IMG/VR virus record: IMGVR_UViG_3300032050_000120
Location: 1 to 64,000 of that record
Source: a virus
DNA length: 64,000 nt
Direction: 5' to 3' (one strand)
Below the pieces are notes generated by a model that had not been told where the DNA came from, did no database searches, and worked only from the letters and a program-made list of their open reading frames with translations. The position numbers were made by a program, and so were the translations under genes. Shown here in pieces: positions 7,480-14,542 of this stretch (within the stretch, counting starts at the first letter, position 1; the number at the start of each line of letters is the position of its first letter).

Positions 7480-7493
7480 TCATCTGATACAAT
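7465..7493 (+). promoter_or_regulatory. sigma70-type promoter
   Basis: TTGAAA (7465-7470), 17-nt spacer, TACAAT (7488-7493). The transcript would begin close to the hairpin GTGGGGC-ATACC-GCCCCAC (7502-7520), just before the TTTTGGGAG ribosome site for 7541. Confidence 0.65.
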
Positions 7494-7540
7494 GTTCATA
7501 GGTGGGGCATACCGCCCCACCACTTTTGGGAGAAAGTGTT

Positions 7541-8011
7541 ATGGGTCTTGATATGTATCTTTATGCGAAGCGTTATGTTTCGCAGTATTCCAGTCCTGAA
7601 CTCGCTGCTGAGATTCACAAGTTGCTGGAATTTCCAATCACAGCACAAGGCGGTACAACGGTTCAAGTCACTTGCGCCTACTGGCGTAAGTCCAATCAAA
7701 TCCACAATTGGTTCGTGGATAATGTTCAAGCTGGTGAAGACGATTGCAAGCCGTATTATGTTGGTCGTAAACAGCTGGTCGAACTGCGCACCCTTTGCGC
7801 CACGGTGCTGGAAGATGTTGCTGGTCTGACTGACAAAGATGAAATCGCCACCTACTGCGATGAAAATCTGCCAACACAAGCTGGTTTTTTCTTCGGTAGT
7901 TATGAGTATGATGAATACTATTTCGATGATTTGAAAAGTACCATCAGGCAGATTGATTCTGTTTTGACGCTTTCCGATGAATATGATTTCGAGTACCAAG
8001 CAAGCTGGTAA
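7541..8011 (+). CDS. conserved phage protein of the MGLDMYL family, 156 aa
   Basis: N-terminus MGLDMYLYAKRYVSQYSS, then YWRKSNQIHNWFVDNVQ near residue 47 and AGFFFGSYEYDEYY near residue 115: a recurrent conserved hypothetical of diverse phages. No enzymatic function is established. Monocistronic, with its own promoter and terminator. Confidence 0.8.
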   Translation: MGLDMYLYAKRYVSQYSSPELAAEIHKLLEFPITAQGGTTVQVTCAYWRKSNQIHNWFVDNVQAGEDDCKPYYVGRKQLVELRTLCATVLEDVAGLTDKDEIATYCDENLPTQAGFFFGSYEYDEYYFDDLKSTIRQIDSVLTLSDEYDFEYQASW

Positions 8012-8024
8012 AAGGTCTCTCCCA

Positions 8025-8058
8025 CCCCTGCTGGTCTGCATGACAGCAGGGGTTTTTT
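8025..8058 (+). terminator. intrinsic terminator
   Basis: CCCCTGCTG (8025-8033), loop GTCTGCATGA, CAGCAGGGG (8044-8052), then TTTTTT. Confidence 0.9.
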
Positions 8059-8085
8059 ATTCAGGTTGAGTTAAGATCGGTTTGG

Positions 8086-8091
8086 TATAAT
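8086..8091 (+). promoter_or_regulatory. -10 box with non-standard upstream element
   Basis: TATAAT 26 bp before the ATG at 8117. No well-spaced -35; instead GTTAAGATCGGTTTGG precedes it. The same element, GTTAAGATAGGTTGCG, precedes TAGAAT (8962-8967) before the gene at 8993, suggesting a second promoter class. Confidence 0.45.
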
Positions 8092-8116
8092 GTATTCACA
8101 ACAACGGGAGCACACT

Positions 8117-8419
8117 ATGTACGATGATGATGATTATGTTGACTTCGATGAATATAAGAACATGCAAGCTGCGATCAACACTGGCTATTGCTGGAGCATG
8201 GAAGGTTCTGTAGGTCGTGCCATGATGGGTGCGATTGAAGCTGGATACTGTATGCTGGGCAAAGAACGCGCCCGTGACTACTACGGCAACACCATCCCCA
8301 GCCGTAAAGATGTGAAAGCTGGCACGAAGGGTAGCTATCAGTTTGTCAAAGACCGCATGGGCAAGTCCTGGGCAGACCGTCTGAACCGCATGAAGGAAAC
8401 CACACCCAGGCTGTACTGA
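8117..8419 (+). CDS. hypothetical protein, 100 aa
   Basis: Very acidic N-terminus (MYDDDDYVDFDEY), then a helical basic region (KERARDYYGNTIPSRKDVK...). Leader CACAACAACGGGAGCACACT. No family recognised. Confidence 0.7.
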   Translation: MYDDDDYVDFDEYKNMQAAINTGYCWSMEGSVGRAMMGAIEAGYCMLGKERARDYYGNTIPSRKDVKAGTKGSYQFVKDRMGKSWADRLNRMKETTPRLY

Positions 8420-8427
8420 TCCTGAAC

Positions 8428-8462
8428 GGGGTGGTTGACACCCCGATTCATTGTGATATGAT
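8428..8462 (+). promoter_or_regulatory. promoter with -35 box inside a hairpin
   Basis: GGGGTG (8428-8433), loop GTTGA, CACCCC (8439-8444). TTGACA (8435-8440) spans the loop and right arm, and TATGAT (8457-8462) follows after 16 nt. No U-run, so terminator function is doubtful here. Confidence 0.65.
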
Positions 8463-8487
8463 GTAGGTTCAACAACGGGAGAACGTT

Positions 8488-8727
8488 ATGGACTACAAAG
8501 GTTATGATATTACTTTCTTGGCTAATATCCAAGAGCGTCAAGAGATTGACGAGAAGGGCAACGCCATAGATTTTCGTGATTCGTGGTGTGTCGGTGATGG
8601 TGTCTATCAGGCTCATAGAAATGAGTTGGTTATCACCCGTAGTACCTTCGATGAAATCAAAGCAGAAGTTGACCGTTGGGTTAACTTCCAAGGTGTCCAA
8701 ATCACATTAGGAGAACGTAATGAGTAA
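8488..8727 (+). CDS. hypothetical protein, 79 aa
   Basis: MDYKGYDITFLANIQERQ... followed by ...RSTFDEIKAEVDRWV resembles small phage proteins with a YxGxxI start and a C-terminal helix. The gene at 9339 shares this layout (MKQRYKAQKIGGY...), so they may be distant paralogues. Confidence 0.65.
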   Translation: MDYKGYDITFLANIQERQEIDEKGNAIDFRDSWCVGDGVYQAHRNELVITRSTFDEIKAEVDRWVNFQGVQITLGERNE

Positions 8728-8878
8728 AGATATCGTCAATACCCTGAAAGAGCGTGGATACCCTGTCATTCAGGCAATCATCATGGACAATATGTGGTAT
8801 GTGTTTATGAGTGGTACTGGTTGGGTTTGCGTATCCGACCTGTTGCAACACAAACGCACCGAGCCTGTCCCCCTGTAA
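8720..8878 (+). CDS. hypothetical protein, 52 aa
   Basis: Overlaps the preceding stop by 8 nt, with TTAGGAGAACGTA as ribosome site. Product MSKDIVNTLKERGYPVIQAI... Followed by a terminator. Unknown function. Confidence 0.65.
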   Translation: MSKDIVNTLKERGYPVIQAIIMDNMWYVFMSGTGWVCVSDLLQHKRTEPVPL

Positions 8879-8905
8879 TCTCCCCGTGGTTTATACCACA
8901 CCCTT

Positions 8906-8933
8906 GCCCTAGGATCAAACCTAGGGCTTTTTT
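8906..8933 (+). terminator. intrinsic terminator
   Basis: GCCCTAGG (8906-8913), loop ATCAAA, CCTAGGGC (8920-8927), then TTTTTT. Confidence 0.9.
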
Positions 8934-8992
8934 ATTCAGTGTGTGTTAAGATAGGTTGCGATAGAATGTAATCACAACATCGGGAGAACATC

Positions 8993-9337
8993 ATGCGTAC
9001 TTGCGACCACTGCGGTAAAAAACCAATGACCGAAGGCTATTGCATTGACAATGGCTGTGAATACTATTGCAGCGATGAATGTCTTCATGCCAACATCAGC
9101 AAAGAAGATTATGAAAAGCTGTACGACAACGGCAACGGCGATTCGTACTGGACTGAATGGGAAGACGATGGTATTGACGAAGCCGAGTGCAAGTGCTGTG
9201 GTCAAGACCTAGAGAAGGGAATCTATATCATGGTCGAAGCTGAACCGTTGTATTACTGCGACACCCTGTGCTTGCGCAAAGACAAGATGGGTGTGTATAA
9301 TAACAAGAAAGTCTACTTCACCTTAGCGGGGTATTGA
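8993..9337 (+). CDS. zinc-finger protein, 114 aa
   Basis: Two treble-clef-like Cys clusters: CDHCGKKPMTEGYCIDNG...YYCSDEC at residues 4-36 and CKCCGQDLEKG...YYCDTLC at about residues 67-95. The two share a pattern and look like an internal duplication. Probably a protein- or nucleic-acid-binding zinc protein. Leader CACAACATCGGGAGAACATC. Confidence 0.75.
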   Translation: MRTCDHCGKKPMTEGYCIDNGCEYYCSDECLHANISKEDYEKLYDNGNGDSYWTEWEDDGIDEAECKCCGQDLEKGIYIMVEAEPLYYCDTLCLRKDKMGVYNNKKVYFTLAGY

Positions 9338-9338
9338 T

Positions 9339-9530
9339 ATGAAACAGCGATATAAAGCACAGAAGATTGGTGGTTATCTGAACGAAGAAACGCTTGAGTA
9401 TGATGCAGACCGTTGGTGCGTTATGGACGGTACTTATATCATATCCGAGTGTGATGTTCAAGCCGATGCCCGTAAGATTGTATCGGCATTGAATATGGTT
9501 GATAATATCGTCAGCAAATGGGAGAAATAA
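9339..9530 (+). CDS. hypothetical protein, 63 aa
   Basis: Follows the zinc-finger gene directly. MKQRYKAQKIGGYLNEETLE... with a C-terminal helix (DARKIVSALNMVDNIVSKW). No family recognised. Confidence 0.65.
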   Translation: MKQRYKAQKIGGYLNEETLEYDADRWCVMDGTYIISECDVQADARKIVSALNMVDNIVSKWEK

Positions 9531-9531
9531 C

Positions 9532-9810
9532 ATGGCAGAGTATAATTTCAGCGTAGATGAAAAGCACACCGTGTGGCTTCGCACGACTACCGTGGTTGAA
9601 GCGAACAGCAAGGAAGAGGCGGATCAAAAGATGTTGGAGTATATCAAAAAACTCCATGCCGAGGGCGACCTGTCCGAGTTGTATGACTGCGGATACGAAA
9701 CCAATACTGAATCGCTCGAAACCATGACGGTTGACGAGAACGATGGTTGTGCTACCATTGAGGTGATGGATGAAGACTATCAAACCCTTTGGAGTAATCG
9801 AAATGGCTAA
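9532..9810 (+). CDS. hypothetical protein, 92 aa
   Basis: MAEYNFSVDEKHTVWLRTTTV; start at 9532 follows AAATGGGAGAAATAAC. The layout (strand, then VVEANSKEEADQKMLEYI helix) parallels the 60-aa product of the next gene (VEVEADNREDAIDCAEQAN). The two look like related 'EAxxxEEA' domains common in phages. Confidence 0.65.
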   Translation: MAEYNFSVDEKHTVWLRTTTVVEANSKEEADQKMLEYIKKLHAEGDLSELYDCGYETNTESLETMTVDENDGCATIEVMDEDYQTLWSNRNG

Positions 9811-9985
9811 GTGGATTGTTACCGTGGTTGAAACCGTTACAAAGTATGTGGAAGTTGAAGCCGACAACCGTGAAGATGCAATTGATTGTGCTGAACAAGC
9901 AAACGATGAAGATTTTTACGGTCATTATTGGGATGAAACAAAGGCGATTGATGCCGAGACGATTGATTTCGAGGAAACAACATGA
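9803..9985 (+). CDS. hypothetical protein, 60 aa
   Basis: MAKWIVTVVETVTKYVEVEA, then NREDAIDCAEQANDEDF: beta-hairpin plus helix, as in the previous product. Overlaps both neighbours. Confidence 0.65.
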   Translation: MAKWIVTVVETVTKYVEVEADNREDAIDCAEQANDEDFYGHYWDETKAIDAETIDFEETT

Positions 9986-10206
9986 AACCATTAACCAAAC
10001 AGCAACTGGAATCCTTCGAGTGTCTGTATCTGCGCTTGGAGCCTGAGAACCTAACCTGTGATGGTGAAGCATCACGCACCGAGGTGATGCACCGTGAACG
10101 CCAGATCAAGCGTGAATGGAAAGCCCTGGAAGCCCAGGTTGGTTATAAGGTTCCTTATGATCAGATCGAGCAGTTGATCTGTGATCATTGGCGAAAACGG
10201 GCGTGA
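9982..10206 (+). CDS. hypothetical protein, 74 aa
   Basis: Last gene of the operon, coupled by ATGA. Helical and basic (MKPLTKQQLESFECLYLR..., RERQIKREWKALEAQV). Function unknown. Confidence 0.65.
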   Translation: MKPLTKQQLESFECLYLRLEPENLTCDGEASRTEVMHRERQIKREWKALEAQVGYKVPYDQIEQLICDHWRKRA

Positions 10207-10207
10207 A

Positions 10208-10247
10208 AAAAAGCTAGAAAATTTCGCTCGAAAAAGCTAGAAAATTT
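10208..10247 (+). repeat. short direct repeat AAAAAGCTAGAAAATTT
   Basis: Two copies of a 17-bp sequence (10208-10224 and 10231-10247) between the last stop of the operon and a terminator. Each contains the palindrome-like GCTAG core. Could be a protein-binding site or part of an mRNA 3' structure. Confidence 0.7.
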
Positions 10248-10253
10248 TGGTAC

Positions 10254-10282
10254 AAAAAAAGCCCCGTTGATCGGGGCTTTTT
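10254..10282 (+). terminator. bidirectional intrinsic terminator
   Basis: AAAAAAAGCCCCG, TTGAT, CGGGGCTTTTT. Lies between converging genes ending at 10206 (plus) and 10302 (minus). Confidence 0.9.
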
Positions 10283-10301
10283 CGAGTGAAGCATAACGGG
10301 G

Positions 10302-10535
10302 TTAGTACCCCGTCATGTCCTTCAGTTCCTTCTTGATACGCCTAGCGACTGCCCCTCGCCATGTGCCAGCGTTGGCGAGGAAGTACATGACCACCGATTT
10401 GGCGGAATCATCGTAGTAGTTTTCACGGATACTGCCGAGGGTAGCCATCGCCTGAAGATACGGGACGGCAGCGTAGTTGGGCTTTTTCCAGTCGGAACGG
10501 ATTTCGCTTGCAATGACAAAGATCGGACGGCTCAT
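10302..10535 (-). CDS. hypothetical protein, 77 aa
   Basis: MSRPIFVIASEIRSDWKKPN..., ending with a basic helix RRIKKELKDMTGY. The segment PYLQAMATLGSIRENYYDDSAKSVVMYFLANA is conserved-looking in phages, often annotated only as hypothetical. Leader TTTGGGAGAACACAC. Confidence 0.7.
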   Translation of the reverse strand: MSRPIFVIASEIRSDWKKPNYAAVPYLQAMATLGSIRENYYDDSAKSVVMYFLANAGTWRGAVARRIKKELKDMTGY

Positions 10536-10590
10536 GTGTGTTCTCCCAAACAGTTAATGTGGATACAGCAAGGACAGCTTACAACGAAAA

Positions 10591-10616
10591 GACCCACCCC
10601 GTCAACAGGGTGGGTC
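10591..10616 (-). terminator. terminator with embedded TTGACG, minus strand
   Basis: On the minus strand: GACCCACCC, TGTTGAC, GGGTGGGTC, then TTTTCG. It terminates the gene ending at 10639. The TTGACG (10600-10605) in its loop may be the -35 of the next gene (10535), although the -10 (TAAGCT, 18 nt on) is weak. Confidence 0.75.
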
Positions 10617-10638
10617 ATGATTGGTTCAGGTTGGGCGG

Positions 10639-10947
10639 TCACCCGTATACGCAATGGGCGTGACCGTCTTCGTGGGCTTCCGCGATACCATCGCGCCATG
10701 ACGCTGGGGCGCGATTCGCATACTGGCGAGGGGTCAACCGATGGACATAGGTCGCGCCCTCTGCCGAGTCGTACAGATAGTTTTCGAAGGCATCGAAGGC
10801 GGTGGCGTTCATCATGCGAGTGTAGGTGCGCGTACAGTGGTCGCAGTCAGTCGTACTGACATAGATGAAGATTTTGCCGTTCAAGGGAGCTAAGGAGTCC
10901 ATGACGGACTCCTCAGCACGAGCATTGATGATCTGGTGGATGTTCAT
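10639..10947 (-). CDS. hypothetical protein, 102 aa
   Basis: MNIHQIINARAEESVMDSLA... with CDHC near residue 35, then a helix. A CxxC of this kind could be redox or zinc, but a thioredoxin fold is not evident. Coupled by ATGA to the upstream gene. Confidence 0.65.
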   Translation of the reverse strand: MNIHQIINARAEESVMDSLAPLNGKIFIYVSTTDCDHCTRTYTRMMNATAFDAFENYLYDSAEGATYVHRLTPRQYANRAPASWRDGIAEAHEDGHAHCVYG

Positions 10948-11159
10948 GCTTCACCCCGATTCAGTTTGGCGATCGCGTAGTCGAGGTGGGCAAGCACCTC
11001 AATGTCCTTCAGGGTGCGCTTCAGACCCAGCTCATCCTTCACGATGGCGGTGGCACTACGACCCCTACGGGTCATGCCCAACACTTCCATTTTGACTGCG
11101 CCACGCAGAACGGCGAGGCGGTAAATTTCGATAGCGGTTTGGTCATTCAATACGGTCAT
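10944..11159 (-). CDS. hypothetical protein, 71 aa
   Basis: Helical: MTVLNDQTAIEIYRLAVLRG, ending DYAIAKLNRGEA. Its leader (ACATTGGGAGATAAACC) is identical to that of the divergent gene at 11329, so the two were probably assembled from the same leader cassette. Confidence 0.65.
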   Translation of the reverse strand: MTVLNDQTAIEIYRLAVLRGAVKMEVLGMTRRGRSATAIVKDELGLKRTLKDIEVLAHLDYAIAKLNRGEA

Positions 11160-11253
11160 GGTTTATCTCCCAATGTGGCTTGGCGGATGTGCCTCACCTA
11201 TGACCAGTATAGCCACCAATCTTGAACATTGTCTGAACGACTTTTAGACCCTA

Positions 11254-11281
11254 TTGCTTTTGTCCGAGATAGGACTATACT
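11254..11281 (+). promoter_or_regulatory. promoter in a divergent intergenic region
   Basis: TTGCTT (11254-11259), 16-nt spacer, TATACT (11276-11281), driving the gene at 11329. The opposite strand has GGCTATACTGG about 45 bp before the minus gene at 11159. Both transcripts carry the same CACATTGGGAGATAAACC leader. Confidence 0.5.
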
Positions 11282-11328
11282 GTTCACAGGTCAAGGCAAT
11301 TCCGCCTGACCACATTGGGAGATAAACC

Positions 11329-11850
11329 ATGAACAATCAATCCGCTTTCATCGCAGACGCAACCGCCTTCACAGGTATCGGCACTTACGCTTCTATGACT
11401 CTGACCACCAATCCGAAACTGTTGGTCAAGAATCGCACCACCAAAGAACCGCGCCCTTTCATGTCGTTGACCAAGGTTCAAAAATTCGTGAATGCTTTAC
11501 TTGGCGCGGAGTACGAAGCGCGTGTCCTGAAACAGCGTGAGCGTGAGAATGTCGAAGGCGAGTTCACCGCCGAAAAAGCATCAGGTCGCACTCGCATCAA
11601 CAGCCTGTTGTCGCACAAAGACGACAACCCCGAACAGCTTTACCTGTCGGTTTACATCGACAAAGCCACCTTTAAGCACACCACCTACCACGATGAAAAC
11701 GGCAACCAGTACACCTACGAACAGGTGCAGGATTTCCTGCCACCGCCGAAGCGCGGAAACGACAAGCAAGGACTGGAACACGAGATTAAAGTCATTGCCC
11801 CGAAGCTTGAGAGCATCACAGAGATTACCACCTTCGGGAACACCTACTAA
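11329..11850 (+). CDS. hypothetical protein, 173 aa
   Basis: Basic, mixed alpha/beta; residues 40-80 are rich in Lys/Arg (TKVQKFVNALLGAEYEARVL). No conserved catalytic pattern recognised. Followed by a strong terminator, so it is a single-gene unit and marks the right end of the early region. Confidence 0.7.
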   Translation: MNNQSAFIADATAFTGIGTYASMTLTTNPKLLVKNRTTKEPRPFMSLTKVQKFVNALLGAEYEARVLKQRERENVEGEFTAEKASGRTRINSLLSHKDDNPEQLYLSVYIDKATFKHTTYHDENGNQYTYEQVQDFLPPPKRGNDKQGLEHEIKVIAPKLESITEITTFGNTY

Positions 11851-11870
11851 GCCACCAAACCGAGCCACCA

Positions 11871-11897
11871 AGCCCCGCGCCAAGCGGGGCTTTTTTT
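11871..11897 (+). terminator. intrinsic terminator
   Basis: AGCCCCGC, GCCAA, GCGGGGCT, TTTTTTT. Confidence 0.9.
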
Positions 11898-12285
11898 ATG
11901 CGACTTTATGCAACAAATATGCCAGGCGATTTCGGCAGCACTACCCAATCCACCAGACCGCACAGAACAGCCCACACGCCCACGAACCCCGACCCTGTAC
12001 CCACCCACCACCCCAACCCTGATATGCCCACACGCGCCCACACAGTGCCACTACGGGGCATATGACACCCCCCCATTGGGGCTGTGCCGAGAGGGGGGGT
12101 AGGGGGAAAATTCAGGTACTGTTCAGGTTGGGGGGTGGGGGCATAGCCAAATCGGGTGGTGTGACACTTAGAAACTTTTTTGGATCCCCACCCCACCAAA
12201 ATTTTTTTGGGCAAAAAAACACCCCCACAGAATGAAACCCAACGCCCTCAAAAATTTTTTTTGGGCAAAAATCTCGTCCCAGGAA
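11898..12285. other. non-coding region with G-runs and an AT-rich direct repeat
   Basis: About 390 bp without a convincing gene. It has a C-rich left part, five long G-runs on the plus strand (12078-12141) and two copies of a CAAAA-T7/8-GGGCAAAAA element (12197-12217 and 12249-12271). It separates the early plus-strand region from a minus-strand block. Possible roles are origin, packaging or boundary signal; none is shown. Confidence 0.6.
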
Positions 12286-12570
12286 TCACCTATTCTTCTT
12301 ATGAATCGCACCGATCTTGAACAGGGTCGCCCGATCTGGGTTCAGCGCAATATAATGACGAGACAACCAGGGCGTGTGGTTATTACTGATCTTCCAAGCA
12401 CCGTTACGTTCATACAAAGGGGTTTCGTGTCTGATATACTCGACAATCGCCTTACTCGAATATTGTCTCAGACCACGGTCCCACGCCCTGTTCGCTTCGT
12501 CTTCGAAACGTTTCCATAAATGGGGGTTTTCTTCCAGAAACACCTGAAAGACTTCGGGGTAATTATTCAT
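12286..12570 (-). CDS. conserved phage hypothetical protein, 94 aa
   Basis: The pattern NPHLWKRFEDEANRAWDRG...YSSKAIVEYIR...WKISNN is a recurrent conserved phage family without known function. Last gene of a six-gene minus operon (13770 to 12286). Start preceded by CAAGGAGAAATGAT. A 15-codon frame lies between it and the upstream gene and may be a coupling leader. Confidence 0.7.
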   Translation of the reverse strand: MNNYPEVFQVFLEENPHLWKRFEDEANRAWDRGLRQYSSKAIVEYIRHETPLYERNGAWKISNNHTPWLSRHYIALNPDRATLFKIGAIHKKNR

Positions 12571-12613
12571 ATCATTTCTCCTTGATCAGCAGCTTGTTTA
12601 GTTTTGATGTTCA

Positions 12614-12796
12614 TCACTTCTTTCCTCTGTATTCCCAATATTCACTCTCTGAACCCAACAGGTTCCCCTTTCGCCACACACTCTCAAGCCAGCGACAACT
12701 CCCGTCTTCTACGACCACGGGATACCAGGCGAACCAGGTATGCCAGACTTTCAAGATTTTTTGTTTTTGCTCGTTTGTTCCGCAATAGAATCTCAT
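12614..12796 (-). CDS. hypothetical protein, 60 aa
   Basis: MRFYCGTNEQKQKILKVWHT..., Trp-rich with a C-terminal basic segment. Small unrecognised member of the operon. Confidence 0.6.
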   Translation of the reverse strand: MRFYCGTNEQKQKILKVWHTWFAWYPVVVEDGSCRWLESVWRKGNLLGSESEYWEYRGKK

Positions 12797-12799
12797 CGA

Positions 12800-12979
12800 T
12801 CACTCGTCCCGATACACTTCATCGTTCATCTGGGGTGTGCGTATATTCGGTTGGTTTATCTTACTCAACAAAACATCACGTTCTGCAAGAAGCTGTTTGA
12901 TGATCTCAAAGGCTTCTTCTTCGCTTTCGGTATACCGTGTATTGTAGCCCCAAATTATTGCTCTTTCTTTAATGTTCAT
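12800..12979 (-). CDS. hypothetical protein, 59 aa
   Basis: Start at 12979 (ATG, MNIKERAIIWGYN), coupled to the preceding stop as TGATG; an upstream TTG is less likely. Mostly one long helix (EEEAFEIIKQLLAERDVLLSKI), potentially coiled-coil. Function unknown. Confidence 0.6.
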   Translation of the reverse strand: MNIKERAIIWGYNTRYTESEEEAFEIIKQLLAERDVLLSKINQPNIRTPQMNDEVYRDE

Positions 12980-13143
12980 CAAGTCACCTCGAATTGTTGG
13001 TAGGAGTGGTAGTTACAAAGAAGCCCTTCATGCCATGACTGGACCCAGGCATCTGCTTTTTCTTCAGTATCGACAACCGCGACCACATCCTTCCTGAAAG
13101 AGACATAATCATCATAAACCCTGAAGCAAATATAAACTGTCAT
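12979..13143 (-). CDS. hypothetical protein, 54 aa
   Basis: Short frame MTVYICFRVYDDYVSFRKDV..., coupled to its neighbours (ATGA upstream, TGATG downstream). The layout (strand, VDTEEKADAWVQSW helix, strand) is the same small domain type seen at 9532 and 9803. The couplings support it. Confidence 0.65.
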   Translation of the reverse strand: MTVYICFRVYDDYVSFRKDVVAVVDTEEKADAWVQSWHEGLLCNYHSYQQFEVT

Positions 13144-13547
13144 TTTTTGGTCACCTTGTATCCATTTTTCTCAAGATATGAAATGGTTTGTTGGATATCT
13201 TCTGCAATTGCCATTTCTTTTTGTTCCGTATCAAAACGCTTCTGCTCTTTCTCACACTTGGTGACCCAGGGCTTCAATGCTTTTTGAAAGATTTCAACAT
13301 CTGCTGCTTCGCTAATCGCTTCTTCCAGATCAATACGACCACTCTCCAGGTTGAATTTGATATCTTTAGTGAACTTCTTCATGAATGCCTGGTTGTTGAG
13401 CAGTTCAGTAATCAGAACATCCGCTGAGGGAACCCCAACCGCATCCAGAACCTCACAATCGAAGTCCTCATAAAGACACCATTCAAGACCATGACGAATA
13501 CCGTCTTTTAAAAGTTTATTTGCAATGTCAATTTCAATTTTCATCAT
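13140..13547 (-). CDS. hypothetical protein, 135 aa
   Basis: Start at 13547 (MMKIEID...) chosen for AAGGTGGATAACG. Predicted alpha-helical, with charged C-terminal helices (KCEKEQKRFDTEQKEMAIAE) likely to form a coiled coil. Family not recognised. Confidence 0.65.
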   Translation of the reverse strand: MMKIEIDIANKLLKDGIRHGLEWCLYEDFDCEVLDAVGVPSADVLITELLNNQAFMKKFTKDIKFNLESGRIDLEEAISEAADVEIFQKALKPWVTKCEKEQKRFDTEQKEMAIAEDIQQTISYLEKNGYKVTKK

Positions 13548-13770
13548 CGTTATCCACCTTTTCTCGTTTTTCTCGTGCTCTTTTGATCCAAAAATCTGCT
13601 GTCGATAGGCTTCCATCGATCACAGACTTCGAAACATCCAAATCAAACTCTGCCTGAAGTAAGGTTTCATGCAGCCCAATAAAAAAGTTACGCTGATCAT
13701 CATCCAGGTTTTCGATATGTTTGTCAAATGCCCGACTTCTGACACAAACCCTACAGTCACACTGCTTCAT
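13534..13770 (-). CDS. hypothetical protein with N-terminal Cys cluster, 78 aa
   Basis: MKQCDCRVCVRSRAF has Cys at 4, 6 and 9, suggesting a metal site, followed by helices and an acidic end. First gene of the minus operon; overlaps the next gene by 14 nt. Confidence 0.6.
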   Translation of the reverse strand: MKQCDCRVCVRSRAFDKHIENLDDDQRNFFIGLHETLLQAEFDLDVSKSVIDGSLSTADFWIKRAREKREKVDNDDEN

Positions 13771-13787
13771 AAGCCATTCTCCGTGTA

Positions 13788-13845
13788 CTAAATAGCAATA
13801 TAACCCAAATAACGGCTTATGTCAAGCCCCAAAAACCCTAAATAG
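13788..13845 (+). promoter_or_regulatory. tandem late-promoter-like motifs CTAAATAG
   Basis: CTAAATAG occurs at 13788-13795 and 13838-13845; the second is 22 bp before the ATG at 13868. This is one base group away from the T4 late promoter TATAAATA and recurs before many virion-type genes here. Confidence 0.5.
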
Positions 13846-13867
13846 TACACACCCCTGGAGAAACCCC

Positions 13868-14533
13868 ATGAATGACTTTATTAAAAACCTTGTTAACTAT
13901 GTGATCGAAGCCAAAATTACGAACTACCGTGGCGATCAGAGCGCAGAAACCTACCGTTTGTCCCGAATCAACCGTGAAATAAGCCCATCGGATGCCCCAG
14001 CCGACAAAGGCTCGAAATTCGCCAAAATCAATGCCGATTATAAAGAAGAAAAACGCCTAGAACGCGCCCCTCGCGGTCCACAGACCCGTAAAAAGCCAAT
14101 GGAAGAAGGCACAAAGTATGCAATTAGAGTACCAGCACAAGTAAAAGAACCTGTACGTGACACATCATCAGGTCAAGTAAAGTATGGTATTAAAGTACCA
14201 GCGAAACCTCAAGAAGAACCTGTACGTGACACATCATCAGGTCAAGTAAAGTATGGTATTAAAGTACCAGCGAAACCTCAAGAAGAACCTAAAAAACCAG
14301 AACCCAGAAGAGGTTATTTGGTTCGTAAGCCAGTGGAAGAAGGCGCACAGGTTCCAAAGGGTGCAGTCACTGGTCCAGTACGTCAACCAACCATTATTCA
14401 GAAGCAACAAACCGCAAACCCGTCTTCATCTGGTTCAACACTCCCACTTGGTAAGAAAAAGGTAGGAGATCCAGCAAGCAGAGCAGACTGGGCTGCTCGT
14501 AAAGCTGCAATGGACAAGGCGATTGACGGCTAA
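13868..14533 (+). CDS. putative head-cargo protein with capsid-targeting-like N-terminus, 221 aa
   Basis: The N-terminus MNDFIKNLVNYVIEAK ends in VIE|A, resembling the T4 internal-protein propeptides that gp21 protease cleaves after L/I-x-E. The rest is basic, Pro/Lys-rich and repetitive: a 23-residue unit (VRDTSSGQVKYGIKVPAKPQ...) occurs twice exactly and once degenerate. No enzymatic domain visible. First gene of a plus-strand block behind a late-type promoter, consistent with a virion role. Confidence 0.65.
   Translation: MNDFIKNLVNYVIEAKITNYRGDQSAETYRLSRINREISPSDAPADKGSKFAKINADYKEEKRLERAPRGPQTRKKPMEEGTKYAIRVPAQVKEPVRDTSSGQVKYGIKVPAKPQEEPVRDTSSGQVKYGIKVPAKPQEEPKKPEPRRGYLVRKPVEEGAQVPKGAVTGPVRQPTIIQKQQTANPSSSGSTLPLGKKKVGDPASRADWAARKAAMDKAIDG
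14152..14289 (+). repeat. two exact tandem 69-bp repeats in a coding gene
   Basis: Units 14152-14220 and 14221-14289 are identical and keep the frame (23 aa each). A degenerate partial copy precedes them (about 14113-14151). Recent duplication. Confidence 0.9.
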
Positions 14534-14542
14534 GGAATAGAC

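Noticed and set aside
10536-10859. 107-codon plus-strand frame
   Set aside because: Antisense to two coupled minus-strand genes and running through a hairpin terminator; composition is that of a shadow frame.
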